This document shows positions 8,630 through 17,191 of a stretch of 64,000 nucleotides of DNA, one piece after another. A program made the position numbers and the translations under genes. This stretch comes from Actinomycetota bacterium (lineage in GTDB: Bacteria; Actinomycetota; CADDZG01; WHSQ01): positions 489,936 through 553,935 of the forward strand of contig JAUJNI010000002.1 in NCBI GenBank assembly GCA_030446465.1, given 5' to 3'. The notes under the pieces were generated by a model. The model was given only the letters and a program-made list of their open reading frames with translations. It ran no database searches and was not told the origin of the DNA. The stretch's first letter is position 1, and every line of letters begins with the position of its first letter.

Positions 8630-10213
8630 ATGAAGGTCCTCGTAACCGAGAAGTTGTCCACCGCCGGGCTAGAGCGTCTGCGTGAGAAGGTCGAGGTCGA
8701 CCTCCGCCTGGGACTGTCCCCCGCGGAGCTCGCCGACGCCATCGAGGACTACGACGGTCTGATCGTTCGCTCGGCGACGACCGTGGACTCCCAGGTCATC
8801 GAGCGAGGCCCGAACCTCAAGGTCATCGGCAGGGCGGGAATCGGCCTGGACAACATCGACGTCGATGCCGCCACCTCGAACGGTGTCGTCGTAGTGAACG
8901 CCCCTCAGTCAAACGTTCTGTCTGCGGCCGAGCACACCATGGCGCTGCTGCTGGCTCAAGCCCGCCACATACCTCAGGCCCATGCCGCGCTGGTCGCGGG
9001 ATCGTGGGCCAGGGAGCGCTATCAGGGGGTTGAGCTGCACGGAAAGACGCTCGGGATCGTCGGGCTCGGGCGGGTGGGCGCACTGGTCGCTCTAAGGGCG
9101 AGCGCCTTCGGCATGCGTCTGGTCGCCTACGACCCGTATATCGCCGCGTCGAGGGCGACCAACATGGGCATCGAGATGGTTAGTTCGGTCACCGAAGTCT
9201 GCGCTCAGGCGGACTTCCTCACGATTCACCTCCCGAAGACCAAGGAGACGGTCGGCATCATCTCCAAGCGCGAGCTGAACGGCGCCAAGCCGGGCATCCG
9301 GATCGTCAACACCGCGCGCGGAGGGCTGATCGACGAGCAGGCACTTGTCGTCGCGTTGCAAGAAGGCCGCGTGGCCGGTGCCGCAGTCGACGTCTTCGAG
9401 GAGGAGCCCGTGACCGACCATCCTCTGTTTGGGATGGACGGTGTAGTGGTCACTCCTCACCTCGGCGCCTCGACCGCGGAGGCCCAGGACAAGGCGGGCA
9501 TCGCCATCGCCGAGCAGGTCCTTCTTGCTCTCGGCGGCGAGTTTGTGCCCTACGCGGTGAACGTGGAAGTTGGGCCCGACATACCGGAAGTGGTTAGGAA
9601 CTATTTGCGGTTGGCGGAGAGGCTGGGGCGAACCGCAGTTGCTCTCGCCGGGGGTGGCATCGAGCAGCTTCGGTTCGAGTACTACGGCGGAATCGCCGAG
9701 TACGACACCCGTGCGCTCACGCTGTCGGGCCTGAAGGGCGCGTTCTCGTCGGTAGTGCACGAGCCGGTCAGCTTCGTGAACGCCCCGCTCATCGCGAGAG
9801 AGCGAGGCATATCGGTGGAGGAGTCCAAGTCCTCCCAGAGCCTCGACTATGTGAGCTCGATCGAGGTGCGAGCCGAGTGCACGGACGAGACCGTCTCGGT
9901 CGCCGGCGTCCTGGTGGGAAAACGGGGCAGCGAACGGCTCGTGCGCATCTACGGATACGAGGTCGACATGGCGTTCTCTCCCATCATGCTGTTCTTCCGC
10001 TACGAGGACAGACCGGGGATCGTGGGAACGGTTGGGACCCTTTTGGGCCAGGCGGGCGTCAACATCGCCAACATGCAGGTGGCGCGCCACACGGAAGGGG
10101 GCGAGGCGTTGATGGGCATGGCGGTGGACTCCCCGGTCCCAGACGAGGTTTTGCGCCTCATCACGGAGAATGTGCAGGCGCGCGACACGCGTCTGATCGC
10201 GCTGGGGGACTAG
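8630..10213 (+). CDS. serA: D-3-phosphoglycerate dehydrogenase
   Basis: First step of serine biosynthesis, NAD-dependent oxidation of 3-phosphoglycerate. The 527-residue length is that of the long (type I) enzyme with an inserted allosteric substrate-binding domain and a C-terminal ACT domain. Visible motifs: GRAGIGLDNID, the NAD-binding GIVGLGRVGALVA, catalytic Arg230 in NTARGG, the Glu in FEEEP (about 259), and His277 in TPHLGAST. The C-terminal segment FFRYEDRPGIVGTVGTLLG with NIANMQV is the ACT domain that normally mediates serine feedback inhibition. Directly downstream of serC and 20 bp upstream of ilvE. Confidence 0.95.
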   Translation: MKVLVTEKLSTAGLERLREKVEVDLRLGLSPAELADAIEDYDGLIVRSATTVDSQVIERGPNLKVIGRAGIGLDNIDVDAATSNGVVVVNAPQSNVLSAAEHTMALLLAQARHIPQAHAALVAGSWARERYQGVELHGKTLGIVGLGRVGALVALRASAFGMRLVAYDPYIAASRATNMGIEMVSSVTEVCAQADFLTIHLPKTKETVGIISKRELNGAKPGIRIVNTARGGLIDEQALVVALQEGRVAGAAVDVFEEEPVTDHPLFGMDGVVVTPHLGASTAEAQDKAGIAIAEQVLLALGGEFVPYAVNVEVGPDIPEVVRNYLRLAERLGRTAVALAGGGIEQLRFEYYGGIAEYDTRALTLSGLKGAFSSVVHEPVSFVNAPLIARERGISVEESKSSQSLDYVSSIEVRAECTDETVSVAGVLVGKRGSERLVRIYGYEVDMAFSPIMLFFRYEDRPGIVGTVGTLLGQAGVNIANMQVARHTEGGEALMGMAVDSPVPDEVLRLITENVQARDTRLIALGD

Positions 10214-10233
10214 GGAACCAAAGGAGAGCTGGG

Positions 10234-11148
10234 ATGCCACTGCAACCGGTTGACAAGGTATGGATGAACGGCAAGTTGATCGCCTGGGAAGACGCGACCG
10301 TTCACGTGCTGACGCACGCTCTGCACTACGGCACCGGCGTGTTCGAGGGGATCCGTTGCTACGAGACGCCGCGGGGGCCCGCAGTCTTCCGGTTGCGCGA
10401 TCACCTCGAGCGCATGGAGCGCTCGGCCAAGATCTTCTTGATGGAGATCCCTTACTCGGTGGACGAGCTGATAGCTGCGGTCCACGAGTTGATAAGCGTG
10501 AACGGTCTTAGCTCTTGCTATGTACGCCCGATCGCGTACAGGGGCTATGGCGAGATGGGCGTTAATCCCGAGGCGAACCCTGTGGACGTCTCCATTGCGG
10601 TGTGGCCCTGGGGCACCTATCTGGGGGCCGAGGCGCTCGAGCGCGGGGTCCGCATGACGATTTCGTCGTGGCGGCGGCAGGATCCGAACATCATTCCTCC
10701 CCAGGCAAAGGTGACGGGCGCTTACATCAACTCTTCGATTGCCAAGTTGGAGGCGATCAGGGCCGGCTACGACGAGGCCATCATGCTGAACCCTCAGGGA
10801 TTCGTGTCGGAGGCGACGGGTGAGAACCTCTTCATCATCAAGGATGGCGAGATCTTCACCCCGCCGACTTCGGCAGGCCCCCTGCACGGAGTCACCAGGG
10901 ACACCGTCATGAAGATCGCCGCCGACCACGGGATGTCGGTGAAGGAACGGCAGATCACCAGGGCCGACCTCTACACGGCAGAAGAGATGTTCTGCACGGG
11001 TACCGCTGCAGAGGTCACTCCGGTACGAGAGATCGACGAGCGCGTCATAGGCGACCCCGGCCCGATCACCCAGACGATCCAGCAGAAGTACTTCTCGATC
11101 GTCAAAGGCGAGGACGAAAAATACTTCGACTGGCTCGACTTCGTATGA
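10234..11148 (+). CDS. ilvE: Branched-chain amino acid aminotransferase
   Basis: Transfers amino groups between glutamate and the 2-oxo acids of leucine, isoleucine and valine. The 304-residue product is a class IV aminotransferase: GTGVFEGIRCY, VRPIAYRGYGEMG, PLP-lysine in PPQAKVTGAYINS (Lys159), EATGENLFI and FCTGTAAEVTPV. The ATG at 10234 is chosen because AAAGGAG lies eight bases upstream and it gives the normal DKVWMNGKLIAWEDATVHV start; the longer open frame from 9877 is a shadow over serA. Probably cotranscribed with serA, placing amino-acid synthesis steps in one unit. Confidence 0.94.
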   Translation: MPLQPVDKVWMNGKLIAWEDATVHVLTHALHYGTGVFEGIRCYETPRGPAVFRLRDHLERMERSAKIFLMEIPYSVDELIAAVHELISVNGLSSCYVRPIAYRGYGEMGVNPEANPVDVSIAVWPWGTYLGAEALERGVRMTISSWRRQDPNIIPPQAKVTGAYINSSIAKLEAIRAGYDEAIMLNPQGFVSEATGENLFIIKDGEIFTPPTSAGPLHGVTRDTVMKIAADHGMSVKERQITRADLYTAEEMFCTGTAAEVTPVREIDERVIGDPGPITQTIQQKYFSIVKGEDEKYFDWLDFV

Positions 11149-11194
11149 GCACCAACGGTTCTGGGGCTAACTCCAGTTCTCGAAGGTTGGCGGC

Positions 11195-11995
11195 GTGGCC
11201 ACCAGCATGACGGTCTCCCTTTGTTACTCGGTGCGGAGCGAACGCGGCCTCACCCGCGAGAACAACGAAGACGCGGCTTTCGCGGGGCCACGGTTGCTTG
11301 CGCTGGCCGACGGGATGGGCGGCGCCGCCGCCGGTGAGGTTGCTTCCTCGTTGGTCATCGCCGAGCTTGCGCCGCTGAACGACCGTCCCCCGGGCGACGA
11401 CCTGCTCGGGGAGCTCCGCTCCGCCACCCTTCGGGGCAACGCTGCCATTGCCAGGCATATCGCCGACCATCCCGACCGCAACGGCATGGGCACCACGCTC
11501 ACCGCGCTGCTGTTCGCCGGCGAGAACGTGGGTCTCGTGCACGTGGGGGATTCACGCGGCTATCTGCTCAGGGACGGATCTCTCAGCCAGATCACCAAGG
11601 ACGAGACGCTGGTTCAGTCGCTCGTCGACGACGGAGCGCTCACTCCGGAGCAGGCGTGGGCCCATCCGCACCGGTCCATGGTGCTGCGTGCGATAACAGG
11701 TCGCGAGCTGGACCCGGCGCTCACCATGCGAGAGGCCGAGCCAGGTGATCGGTACCTGATCTGCTCGGACGGACTCTCCGACGTCGTTCCCGAGGAGGCG
11801 CTTGCCGAAGTGCTGCGTAATGTTCAGGACCCCCAGGTCTGCGTTCAGCAGCTGATCCGGCTCGCGCTGCGAGCCGAAAGTCAGGACAACATCACCTGCA
11901 TAGTGGCGGATGTGGTCACGGGGGAGTCCGGCTACGACATACCGCTCGTCACCGGCGCAGCAGGGCACAAGGGCGAGCTGATCCGCCCGCAGTAG
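11195..11995 (+). CDS. PP2C-family Ser/Thr protein phosphatase
   Basis: Metal-dependent phosphatase, expected to reverse Hanks-type kinase phosphorylation. The soluble 266-residue protein carries the PP2C motifs: RENNEDA (Asp26), LALADGMGG (Asp39), GMGTTLTALLF, VGDSRGYL, LTPEQAWAHP, ICSDGLSDVV and DNITCIVADV. It lacks the membrane segment and long C-terminus of PstP, so it resembles the small stand-alone bacterial enzymes. GTG at 11195 is used; ATG at 11207 is an equally possible start. No kinase gene is in the window. Confidence 0.88.
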   Translation: MATSMTVSLCYSVRSERGLTRENNEDAAFAGPRLLALADGMGGAAAGEVASSLVIAELAPLNDRPPGDDLLGELRSATLRGNAAIARHIADHPDRNGMGTTLTALLFAGENVGLVHVGDSRGYLLRDGSLSQITKDETLVQSLVDDGALTPEQAWAHPHRSMVLRAITGRELDPALTMREAEPGDRYLICSDGLSDVVPEEALAEVLRNVQDPQVCVQQLIRLALRAESQDNITCIVADVVTGESGYDIPLVTGAAGHKGELIRPQ

Positions 11996-12010
11996 AGCCC
12001 GGGACTGACT

Positions 12011-12032
12011 TGCACATGCTAATGTATGTGCA
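12011..12032 (+). promoter_or_regulatory. Toxin–antitoxin operator overlapping -10 and start codon
   Basis: TGCACAT (12011–12017) and ATGTGCA (12026–12032) form a perfect inverted repeat with an 8-nt spacer. The spacer contains TAATGT (12020–12025), a good -10 hexamer, six bases before the ATG at 12032. A repressor bound here would cover promoter and start codon, which fits the autoregulation known for VapBC-type systems. Confidence 0.6.
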
Positions 12033-12277
12033 TGCTCTCCAGGCGTTTGCAGATCCTGATCGACGAAGCGCGCTACGAACGACTGGCGAAAACGGCGCAG
12101 GATCGCGGGGTCAGTGTTGCGCTCGTCATAAGAGAAGCGATCGACCGCTCATTCCCACCACACGAAGAACGGCGAGCTCGGGCTGCCGCAGAGGTCCTCT
12201 CGGCTAAGCCCATGATGGCGCCTGAACCAGAGGAGCTCCTGAAGGAGCTAGATCAGCTTCGGACTCATCGTCGTTGA
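12032..12277 (+). CDS. Ribbon-helix-helix antitoxin, VapB-like
   Basis: The product is 81 residues from the ATG at 12032, chosen because it fits a leaderless promoter; an ATG two codons upstream is possible. LSRRLQILIDEARYERL is a ribbon-helix-helix N-terminus and GVSVALVIREAID the following helix pair, typical of CopG/VapB-like antitoxins that bind DNA as dimers and neutralise a PIN toxin with their C-terminal tail. The stop overlaps the toxin start as TTGA. An inverted repeat over the promoter suggests autoregulation. Confidence 0.82.
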   Translation: MLSRRLQILIDEARYERLAKTAQDRGVSVALVIREAIDRSFPPHEERRARAAAEVLSAKPMMAPEPEELLKELDQLRTHRR

Positions 12278-12699
12278 TCGTCCTGGACACGACGGTTCTG
12301 GTCTACAGCGTGGGCAGCGACCACCCTCTGCGTGAGCCATGCCGGAGGATCGTTGAGTCAGTGGGCCACGGAGAGCTGACCGCCACTACATCGGCAGAAG
12401 TAATCCAAGAATTCGTTCACGTCCGCGCCAAGAGGCGACCCCGCCGGGATGCGGTGCAGCTCGGCGAAGCATTTGTGGACCTCCTGTCTCCTCTGTTGGA
12501 ACTGAACGCCGCAGACTTGAGGAGCGGTCTCAGGCTCTTCCAAGCAAACCGAGGGCTGGGGGCTTTCGATGCCGTGCTTGCGGCGTCGGCCGTCGCACGG
12601 AATGCAGACGGCCTCGTTTCCGCCGATGCGGCCTTCGGCATGGTTCGTGAACTGCGCCACATCGATCCGGCAAGTAAAGACCTCGACCAATTGCTATAG
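12274..12699 (+). CDS. PIN-domain ribonuclease toxin, VapC-like
   Basis: The product is 141 residues from a TTG overlapping the antitoxin stop. Acidic residues of the PIN active site are in the expected places: Asp5 (MIVLDTTVLVY), Glu46 (EVIQEFVHV), Asp99 (LGAFDAVLAA) and Asp118 (LVSADAAF). VapC toxins cleave tRNA or rRNA; the target here cannot be read. All catalytic positions are intact, so the toxin is probably active. Confidence 0.85.
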   Translation: MIVLDTTVLVYSVGSDHPLREPCRRIVESVGHGELTATTSAEVIQEFVHVRAKRRPRRDAVQLGEAFVDLLSPLLELNAADLRSGLRLFQANRGLGAFDAVLAASAVARNADGLVSADAAFGMVRELRHIDPASKDLDQLL

Positions 12700-12783
12700 A
12701 CGAGATTCGAGCATGTCGGGGCCTTCTTTCCGTGGGGAGCCTCGCATATAGAGAGGATGTCGGCGGAACGAAAGCGCGGGTTC

Positions 12784-12789
12784 TAGTCT
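12784..12789 (+). promoter_or_regulatory. Leaderless -10 element of gltX
   Basis: TAGTCT followed by 6 nt and then the ATG at 12796. The spacing supports ATG 12796 rather than the overlapping GTG at 12793 as the gltX start. Confidence 0.5.
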
Positions 12790-12795
12790 GGGGTG

Positions 12796-14235
12796 ATGAA
12801 CGACACGGTTCGAGTTCGTATTGCCCCCGCCCCCAGCGGCTCCATCCACGTTGGCAACGCGCGATCGGCCCTCTATAACTGGCTCTTTGCTCGCCAGCAC
12901 GGCGGAGTGTTCGTCTTGCGCGTCGAGGACACCGATCAAAAGCGAGTGACCGACGAGGCCTACGCCGCGGTCCTCGAGGATCTGCGCTGGCTGGGGTTGC
13001 AGTGGGACGAGGGGCCGGGGGCCGGAGGCGACTTCGGCCCCTATCGTCAGAGTGAACGACTCGGCCACTATGAGTCCGCGGCCCGCGACCTGATCGCACG
13101 CGGCCATGCGTACCCCTGCTACTGCACTCAAGAGGAGCTCGCCGAGCGGCGCAAGCTCGCTCAGGCTGCAAAGAGGCCGCCGGGTTATGACGGCCATTGC
13201 CGCAGCCTCACCGACGAGGAATGCGCCGCTTACGAAGCCGAGGGCCGGGCCCCCGCAATCAGGTTCAGAGTGCCGGATGATGCGACCGTCGCGTTCGACG
13301 ACGTCGTGCGGGGGACGGTCCCGACCCGCACCGAGCAGATCCCCGACTTCGTCATCCTGCGCAGCGACGGATCACCGACCTACATGCTTGCTGCGACGGT
13401 CGATGACATCGCCATGGACATCACCCACATCATCAGGGGCGAGGACCTTCTTCCCGCGACTCCACGGCAGCTGCTCATGCGCGAGGCCATGGGCATAACC
13501 GAGGTACCCGTCTTCGGACACCTTCCCCTGCTCATATCACCGGACGGCAGGCCCCTCTCCAAGCGGTGGGGGGACGTCGCGGTCGACGCATACAGGCGGC
13601 AGGGATTCCTTCCCGAGGCGATGGTCAACTATCTCGTTCTTCTGGGATGGAGCTACGACGACAGGACCAACGTCTTCTCGGTCGACGAGCTGATCGAGAA
13701 GTTCTCCCTCCAAAGGGTTGGAAAGAACCCGGCGACCTTCGATGTCAACAAGCTCGAGTGGCTGAACGGCCATTACATCCGATCAAAGAGCGCAGGCGAC
13801 CTCGCCGAGGAGCTGGTTCCCTTCTGCGTCGCCGCCGGCATCCCGGCGGACACGGACGAGGGCCGGGCGACGCTGCGAGCCGTTGCCCCCTTGGTGGTGG
13901 AGCGCCTCAAGAGGTTGTCCGAGGCCCCCCCAATGGTTCGCTTCCTGTTCGAAGAGGTCACCCCAGACGAGCGGGCAGCGAAGGTGCTGGAGGACCAGCG
14001 CGATTACCTCGTCGAGGTCGCCCAGGCCTTGGAACGTCTCGAGAAGTGGACCAGCGTGGCCATCGAGGAAGCGCTGAGGGCGCTCGCAGCGGGCCGCGGG
14101 CTGAAGCCCAAGCAAGCGTTCCAGCCGATCCGAGCGGCGGTGACCGGAACGCTCGTGTCACCACCTCTGTTCGAGTCGCTCGAGCTCCTCGGCAAGAAGA
14201 GGACGTTGGCGCGCCTGAGCGCCGCCTCCAAGTAG
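12796..14235 (+). CDS. gltX: Glutamyl-tRNA synthetase
   Basis: Class I synthetase that charges tRNA-Glu, and in bacteria lacking GlnRS also tRNA-Gln before amidation. The HIGH-type motif is SIHVGNARSALYNW (His18) and the KMSKS-type motif is PLSKRWGD (Lys256). FVLRVEDTDQKR, ITHIIRGEDLL and the C-terminal anticodon-binding helical domain are present; 479 residues is normal. The gene is directly upstream of tRNA-Gln(CUG) and tRNA-Glu(CUC), the substrates expected of a non-discriminating enzyme; that it is non-discriminating is inference. Confidence 0.95.
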   Translation: MNDTVRVRIAPAPSGSIHVGNARSALYNWLFARQHGGVFVLRVEDTDQKRVTDEAYAAVLEDLRWLGLQWDEGPGAGGDFGPYRQSERLGHYESAARDLIARGHAYPCYCTQEELAERRKLAQAAKRPPGYDGHCRSLTDEECAAYEAEGRAPAIRFRVPDDATVAFDDVVRGTVPTRTEQIPDFVILRSDGSPTYMLAATVDDIAMDITHIIRGEDLLPATPRQLLMREAMGITEVPVFGHLPLLISPDGRPLSKRWGDVAVDAYRRQGFLPEAMVNYLVLLGWSYDDRTNVFSVDELIEKFSLQRVGKNPATFDVNKLEWLNGHYIRSKSAGDLAEELVPFCVAAGIPADTDEGRATLRAVAPLVVERLKRLSEAPPMVRFLFEEVTPDERAAKVLEDQRDYLVEVAQALERLEKWTSVAIEEALRALAAGRGLKPKQAFQPIRAAVTGTLVSPPLFESLELLGKKRTLARLSAASK

Positions 14236-14292
14236 CCGGCTGGTATCCTCGGGCGCCGGCCTTGGTCTGCTCGAGCGAGTGGACGGGCACTG

Positions 14293-14365
14293 TGGGGCGT
14301 GGGGTAATCCGGCAGCCCGGCGGATTCTGGTTCCGCTAGTCCTGGTTCGAATCCAGGCGCCCCAG
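14293..14365 (+). tRNA. tRNA-Gln (anticodon CTG)
   Basis: Acceptor arms TGGGGCG/CGCCCCA pair over 7 bp, the anticodon stem is GCGGA/TCCGC with loop TTCTGGT, and the T-arm is CCTGG-TTCGAAT-CCAGG. The discriminator is G and CCA is not encoded. A TATCCT at 14244–14249 could be its promoter. Confidence 0.93.
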
Positions 14366-14411
14366 CTCCCTGGTGCCGGTGGTGCCGTAACCTAGGAACG
14401 AAAACCAGATT

Positions 14412-14486
14412 GGCCCGGTAGTCTAGTTGGCCGAGGACGCCGCCCTCTCAAGGCGGAGATCACGGGTTCGAATCCCGTCCGGGCTA
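14412..14486 (+). tRNA. tRNA-Glu (anticodon CTC)
   Basis: The anticodon stem-loop is CCGCC-CTCTCAA-GGCGG and the T-arm ACGGG-TTCGAAT-CCCGT. The acceptor GGCCCGG pairs with CCGGGCT, with a G·U first pair, and the discriminator is A. CCA is not encoded. A TAACCT at 14388–14393 may be its -10 element. It may be cotranscribed with rplS. Confidence 0.93.
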
Positions 14487-14557
14487 CGGAAGAGCGAAGT
14501 GTTGCGTCCCAGGCATTCAACCTGCCGGACCGAAGCGTTGAAGCAAAGGAGCTGCTG

Positions 14558-14905
14558 GTGAACCCGACCGACCTCGTAGAGCGCCCCTATCTGAGAGACG
14601 ACTTGCCCGACTTTCGCGCCGGTGACACCGTCCGCGTTCACGTGCGCGTGGTAGAGGGTGAGCGCGAGCGCGTCCAGGTCTTCCAGGGGATCGTCATACG
14701 CAGGCGAGGAAGCCAGCTGTCGGAGACCTTCACGGTACGAAAGCTCTCCTTCGGCGTGGGGGTGGAACGAACCTTTCCCATCCACTCTCCGATGATTGCC
14801 AAGGTCGAGGTCGCCACACTGGGAGACGTCCGCCGCGCCAAGCTCTACTACCTTCGCTCGAGGGTCGGCAAGAAGGCCAAAGTCAAAGAGAAACGACTGT
14901 CGTAG
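14558..14905 (+). CDS. rplS: 50S ribosomal protein bL19
   Basis: The 115-residue protein matches L19 throughout: [60 protein letters not shown] and AKLYYLR followed by a basic tail. It sits at the interface of the two subunits. AAAGGAG lies upstream of the GTG start. The usual rpsP–rimM–trmD neighbours are absent; instead tRNA genes precede it. The stop overlaps the lepB start. Confidence 0.96.
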   Translation: MNPTDLVERPYLRDDLPDFRAGDTVRVHVRVVEGERERVQVFQGIVIRRRGSQLSETFTVRKLSFGVGVERTFPIHSPMIAKVEVATLGDVRRAKLYYLRSRVGKKAKVKEKRLS

Positions 14906-15609
14906 TGGTGAAACGGGCCACCGCGGAACCCTCCGGTTCCGGGCGTCGGCCGCTCCCTGACGGCGACGAGAAGCCCTCGACGGCGGAGCAACCGGCAAGA
15001 ACCAAGCCCTCCGAGCGCAAGCCTTTCTGGCGAGAGCTTCCGGTGCTCATGGTCGCCGCCGTCGTCATTGCTCTGCTGATCAAGACCTTCCTGCTTCAGG
15101 CCTTCTACATCCCCTCGGAGTCGATGCTGCCGGCACTGAAGGTGGGAGATCGTGTCTTGGTCGAGAAGATCAGCTATCGCATTGGTGAGCCGCAAAGAGG
15201 CGACGTTGTCGTTTTCGAGAAGGACGTCGTGGTTCCAGGCCCCGATGACGATGCGGATGATTCGCTCTGGACCGACGTCGGCGATGCCTTCAGGGGTCTG
15301 TTCGGCTTTCCGACCGCAGGAGAGCAGGACTTCATCAAGCGGGTGATGGCCGTCGGGGGTGACACGATTCAGGGCAAGTCTGGCGCCGTCTTCGTCAACG
15401 GGCGGGAGGTGTCCGAGCCTTACCTCCCGGACGGCACCCAGACCCTGGACTTCGGGCCTGTCGAAGTGCCAGATGGCAAGATCTTCGTGATGGGGGACAA
15501 CCGCGGGAACTCGGATGACTCACGACGCTTCGGCCCGGTTCCGGTCGACCGAGTGGTCGGGCACGCCTTCATCTTGATCTGGCCTCCTGCCGACTTCGGG
15601 ACTCTCTAA
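14905..15609 (+). CDS. lepB: Signal peptidase I
   Basis: Membrane serine/lysine protease that removes signal peptides from exported proteins. The 234-residue product has a 40-residue cytoplasmic N-terminus, one transmembrane helix (VLMVAAVVIALLIKTFLLQAF), catalytic Ser73 in IPSESMLPAL, catalytic Lys145 in DFIKRVMAVGGD, and the C-terminal box GDNRGNSDDSRRFGPV. The GTG at 14905 shares its G with the rplS stop; GTG 14908 is an alternative. A second, enlarged paralogue follows immediately. Confidence 0.93.
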   Translation: MVKRATAEPSGSGRRPLPDGDEKPSTAEQPARTKPSERKPFWRELPVLMVAAVVIALLIKTFLLQAFYIPSESMLPALKVGDRVLVEKISYRIGEPQRGDVVVFEKDVVVPGPDDDADDSLWTDVGDAFRGLFGFPTAGEQDFIKRVMAVGGDTIQGKSGAVFVNGREVSEPYLPDGTQTLDFGPVEVPDGKIFVMGDNRGNSDDSRRFGPVPVDRVVGHAFILIWPPADFGTL

Positions 15610-15653
15610 CGCCGGTTTCGGAGCGGGCTGGCGGCAATTTGTCGCGTCTGCCT

Positions 15654-15659
15654 TAATGT
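15654..15659 (+). promoter_or_regulatory. Leaderless -10 element of the large signal peptidase gene
   Basis: TAATGT followed by 7 nt and the ATG at 15667; no ribosome binding site is visible. The gene can therefore be transcribed separately from lepB. Confidence 0.5.
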
Positions 15660-15666
15660 TCCATTC

Positions 15667-17190
15667 ATGCCAACCGTCCAACAGCTCGCCAGGGAACTCG
15701 GCCTCACCTCCCAGGAGGTGATGACTCGGCTGAAGGCGTTGGGCCGGCCCGCGGACGGACATCTTTCCCAAGTGGAGGATCAGGCTGCGGAGCGGCTTCG
15801 CCGAGAGAAGGCGACCTCGTCGCCCGTAGGTGATGCCACCTCAGAGACTGGTCGAGACGCCGCAGCCACTTCCGGGACCACGCCTGGGGGCTCGCCCCCG
15901 CCGACGGCAACTGCAGGCAGGACGGGGGCCAGAAAGACGACTGCGAGGAGCCCTTCCAAGAAGACCACTGCAAAAAAGACGACCACGCGCCCGGCCCCCG
16001 CCGCGTCCACCGGCGACCAGCAAGAGGCAGGGGCGGACGGCGCGGACGGCGGTGCTGCCGGCGCCGGTGCGCAGACCCCCTCGCAGGAGTCGACGGCAAA
16101 GAAGACGACGGCGAAGGCCACGGGGGCCAAGAAGACGACCGCCAAGAAGACCACCGCGGCCTCCCCCAAGAAGACAACGGCGAAGACGACGGCGGCCAAG
16201 AAGGCCACCGCGAAGAAGACCACTGCAAAAAAGACGACGGGCAAGAAGACCACCGCCAAGAAGACCACTGCAAAAAAGACGACTGCCCGCGGCGTCGCGC
16301 AGGACGGACCTGCCGACGCTCAGGCTCCGGTTGTGGAGGGCCAAGAGGACTCGGCCCAGGACGCGCAGGGGCCACAGGCACAGCCCGACGACGGCGCCCA
16401 AGCTGCCCCAGGAACCGAACCGGCCAAGCCCAAACGGCGATTCGGGATCTTTCCGCGCAGGCGCAAGGGGGCCGAGGGGGAGTCCAAGGAGCAACCCGCC
16501 AAGGCCAAGCCCAAGCCGGAGCCTCCCAAGCCAAAGGGTCAGGCCCGAAAGAAGTGGTTGAAGCGGCTGACGGAGCTGCCCGTTCTCGTCCTCATCGCCT
16601 TCCTCGTCGCGATCGTCATCAAGACCTTTCTCGTGCAGGCCTTTTTCATCCCCTCGGGTTCCATGCGACCGACGCTCGCCGGCGGCCAACGGGTGCTCGT
16701 CGAAAAGCTCAGCTACCTTTTCAGCAACCCCGACCGCGGCGACGTGGTCGTGTTCGCGCGGTCCGATGCAGCCCAGAAGGTGAAGAAGCAAGCCTGGTAC
16801 GACGACGCCCGTAACTTCATGAAGGACCTCATCGGCCTCCCCACGCCCGGAACGACCGACTACATCAAACGGATCGCGGCAGTTGGGGGCGACACGCTTA
16901 GTTACGAGGGAAGTCCCAGAGTCCTGACGGTCAATGGGAAGAGGATCAAGGAGCCTTACCTCACGCGGCCGGACACAACCAGCCCGGCGGTGACCGGCGA
17001 CAGTTGCAGGAACATGCAGCTCGAACCGGTGAAAGGGGGCTGCCGTGTCCCGGCGGGGACCGTCTTCGTGCTGGGCGATAATCGGGACCAGTCCCAGGAC
17101 TCCCGCTTCATCGGGCCGGTCAAAGAGGAAAAGATCATCGGCCGAGCCTTCGTGGTGATCTGGCCGGTGGAGGACCTGGCCGGCCTGTAA
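15667..17190 (+). CDS. Signal peptidase I fused to IF2-N domain and lysine-rich histone-like tail
   Basis: One uninterrupted 507-codon frame. Residues 1–48 (VQQLARELGLTSQEVMTRLKALG...) closely parallel the N-terminus of infB in this same window ([23 protein letters not shown]), i.e. an IF2-N helical domain. Residues 85–275 are low complexity, dominated by KKTTA repeats like bacterial histone-H1-like tails, then Pro/Lys-rich. One transmembrane helix (about 303–325) follows, then a complete signal peptidase I: Ser332 in IPSGSMRPTL, Lys401 in DYIKRIAAVGGD, and GDNRDQSQDSRFIGPV. All three parts share codon style and no stop separates them. The cytoplasmic tail should bind nucleic acid or ribosomes by charge and fold; coupling of translation or the nucleoid to secretion is inference. 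Confidence 0.9.
   Translation: MPTVQQLARELGLTSQEVMTRLKALGRPADGHLSQVEDQAAERLRREKATSSPVGDATSETGRDAAATSGTTPGGSPPPTATAGRTGARKTTARSPSKKTTAKKTTTRPAPAASTGDQQEAGADGADGGAAGAGAQTPSQESTAKKTTAKATGAKKTTAKKTTAASPKKTTAKTTAAKKATAKKTTAKKTTGKKTTAKKTTAKKTTARGVAQDGPADAQAPVVEGQEDSAQDAQGPQAQPDDGAQAAPGTEPAKPKRRFGIFPRRRKGAEGESKEQPAKAKPKPEPPKPKGQARKKWLKRLTELPVLVLIAFLVAIVIKTFLVQAFFIPSGSMRPTLAGGQRVLVEKLSYLFSNPDRGDVVVFARSDAAQKVKKQAWYDDARNFMKDLIGLPTPGTTDYIKRIAAVGGDTLSYEGSPRVLTVNGKRIKEPYLTRPDTTSPAVTGDSCRNMQLEPVKGGCRVPAGTVFVLGDNRDQSQDSRFIGPVKEEKIIGRAFVVIWPVEDLAGL
16096..16290 (+). repeat. Imperfect tandem coding repeat (KKTTA units)
   Basis: The DNA repeats units of the type AAGAAGACCACCGC with synonymous variation, encoding about twelve KKTTA/KKATA units. 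Such runs are prone to copy-number change. Several long minus-strand open frames over this region are caused only by the repeat. Confidence 0.85.
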
Positions 17191-17191
17191 C

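Noticed and set aside
16096..16290. Possible CRISPR-like tandem repeat
   Set aside because: The units are 12–15 nt, imperfect, in frame and without spacers; they encode the Lys/Thr/Ala tail. No CRISPR array or cas gene is seen in the window.
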